NCBI GenBank assembly: GCA_021819085.1
Contig: JAKASJ010000014.1
Coordinates: 1 to 64,000, forward strand
DNA: 64,000 bases
Source of the DNA: Pseudomonadota bacterium
Lineage (GTDB): Bacteria > Pseudomonadota > Gammaproteobacteria > Acidiferrobacterales > UBA6901
Direction of reading: 5' to 3'
Made by a program: the position numbers and the translations under genes. Positions 63,287-64,000 of this stretch are shown one piece after another. Numbering within the stretch: the first letter of the stretch is position 1; every line of letters starts with the position of its first letter. The notes beneath the pieces were generated by a model that saw only the letters and a list, made by a program, of their open reading frames with translations, did no database searches and had not been told where the DNA came from.

Positions 63287-64000
63287 ATGATGAAGACGGT
63301 TCGGACTGCGGTGGTCATGCGCACGCTGCGCGAACAGCCGCTCTGGCGAATGCTTGCCGCCACCAAGGCGCCTGCCATCATTGCATTGCTTCAACAGCTG
63401 CTGCTTGACAGCGACCGTAGTCTGCCGGGATCGATTCTGCATGAGCGTCTGGCACGCGAGCTGAGCCAGCTGAGAGCCGCGGGCGAGGACCTGCCGGAAA
63501 CTGCGCGGCAGTATGTGGCCCAATGGCTGGCTCAGGGCTGGCTGACCCGGAGGCTTCCGCCAGGAGCGAACGAAGAGGAGTATGAGCTTTCTGTGGAGGC
63601 TGTAAGCGCGATTCGCTTCGTCAACGGCATACTCAGACCACGCACGACGGCCACGGAGAGCCGTCTATCGCTGGTCATCCAGCAGCTGGCGCAACTCGCG
63701 GAAGAAACCAACCCCAACCCCACGGCACGCATCCAGGCGCTCAGGGACGAGCGCGAGCATATCGACCAGGCAATCTCCGAAGCCGAACGTAACGGTGTCC
63801 AGGTACTTTCGTCAGATCGTGCGCTGGAACGGGCGCATGAAATCATCGGACTTGCCGAAGAACTGACCAGTGATTTTCGCAGCGTGCGCGATCAGTTCGA
63901 TCGCCTCAACCGGAGTCTTAGGCACAGCCTAATGGAGAACGATGGCAGTCGCGCCGAGGTGCTCGAGCAGCTTTTTGCGGGCGTAGACCTTGTAGCCGAA
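63287..64000 (+). CDS. jetA: DUF3375 protein, likely JetA of a Wadjet system; 3'-truncated by window edge
   Basis: Open ATG frame to window end, absent from ORF track: LPGSILHERLARELSQLRAAGEDLPETARQYVAQWLAQGWLTRRLPPGANEEEYELS...RPRTTATESRLSLVIQQL...LMENDGSRAEVLEQLFAGVDLVAE. Confidence 0.85.
   Translation, partial: MMKTVRTAVVMRTLREQPLWRMLAATKAPAIIALLQQLLLDSDRSLPGSILHERLARELSQLRAAGEDLPETARQYVAQWLAQGWLTRRLPPGANEEEYELSVEAVSAIRFVNGILRPRTTATESRLSLVIQQLAQLAEETNPNPTARIQALRDEREHIDQAISEAERNGVQVLSSDRALERAHEIIGLAEELTSDFRSVRDQFDRLNRSLRHSLMENDGSRAEVLEQLFAGVDLVAE

Noticed and set aside
1-64000. CRISPR arrays, IS elements, prophage genes
   Set aside because: No regularly spaced repeats, intact transposase/integrase or phage structural genes recognised on either strand by eye; a computational repeat search was not possible.

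Overview
This is a high-GC window from what looks like a gammaproteobacterial chromosome. The inference rests on synteny: gyrA-serC-serA-pheA-hisC-(aroF)-tyrA-aroA-cmk-rpsA-ihfB-lapA-lapB-pyrF, and SDR..gph/mupP-ubiG-mtaD..mtnA..gyrA. Main blocks: (1) a peroxiredoxin followed by a treZ-treY-treS/maltokinase operon; (2) a membrane protein, a translationally coupled lipoprotein/beta-barrel pair, tsaB and a MutS2-like ATPase without an Smr domain; (3) a reverse-strand hyfB-C-E-F-G-I-like cluster whose large subunit lacks most [NiFe] cysteine ligands; (4) CorC/CNNM, CcsA-like, ffh, rsd and moaA; (5) SDR, REC-GGDEF, rmuC, gph/mupP, ubiG, mtaD, an isolated lpxD, mtnA, and a globin-GGDEF-EAL-CZB signalling protein; (6) the gyrA to pyrF housekeeping cluster, interrupted by a Sel1 gene; (7) rfaH, then the start of a DUF3375/JetA gene running off the right edge, probably the first gene of a Wadjet (JetABCD) plasmid-defence operon. 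The observations most worth follow-up are the truncated Wadjet locus, the globin/CZB double-sensor c-di-GMP enzyme, the TreS-fused maltokinase with apparently lost catalytic residues, and the non-hydrogenase Hyf/Ehr-like complex. I found no convincing tRNA, rRNA, CRISPR array, IS element or prophage. All family calls come from reading the translated sequences; no database search was run.
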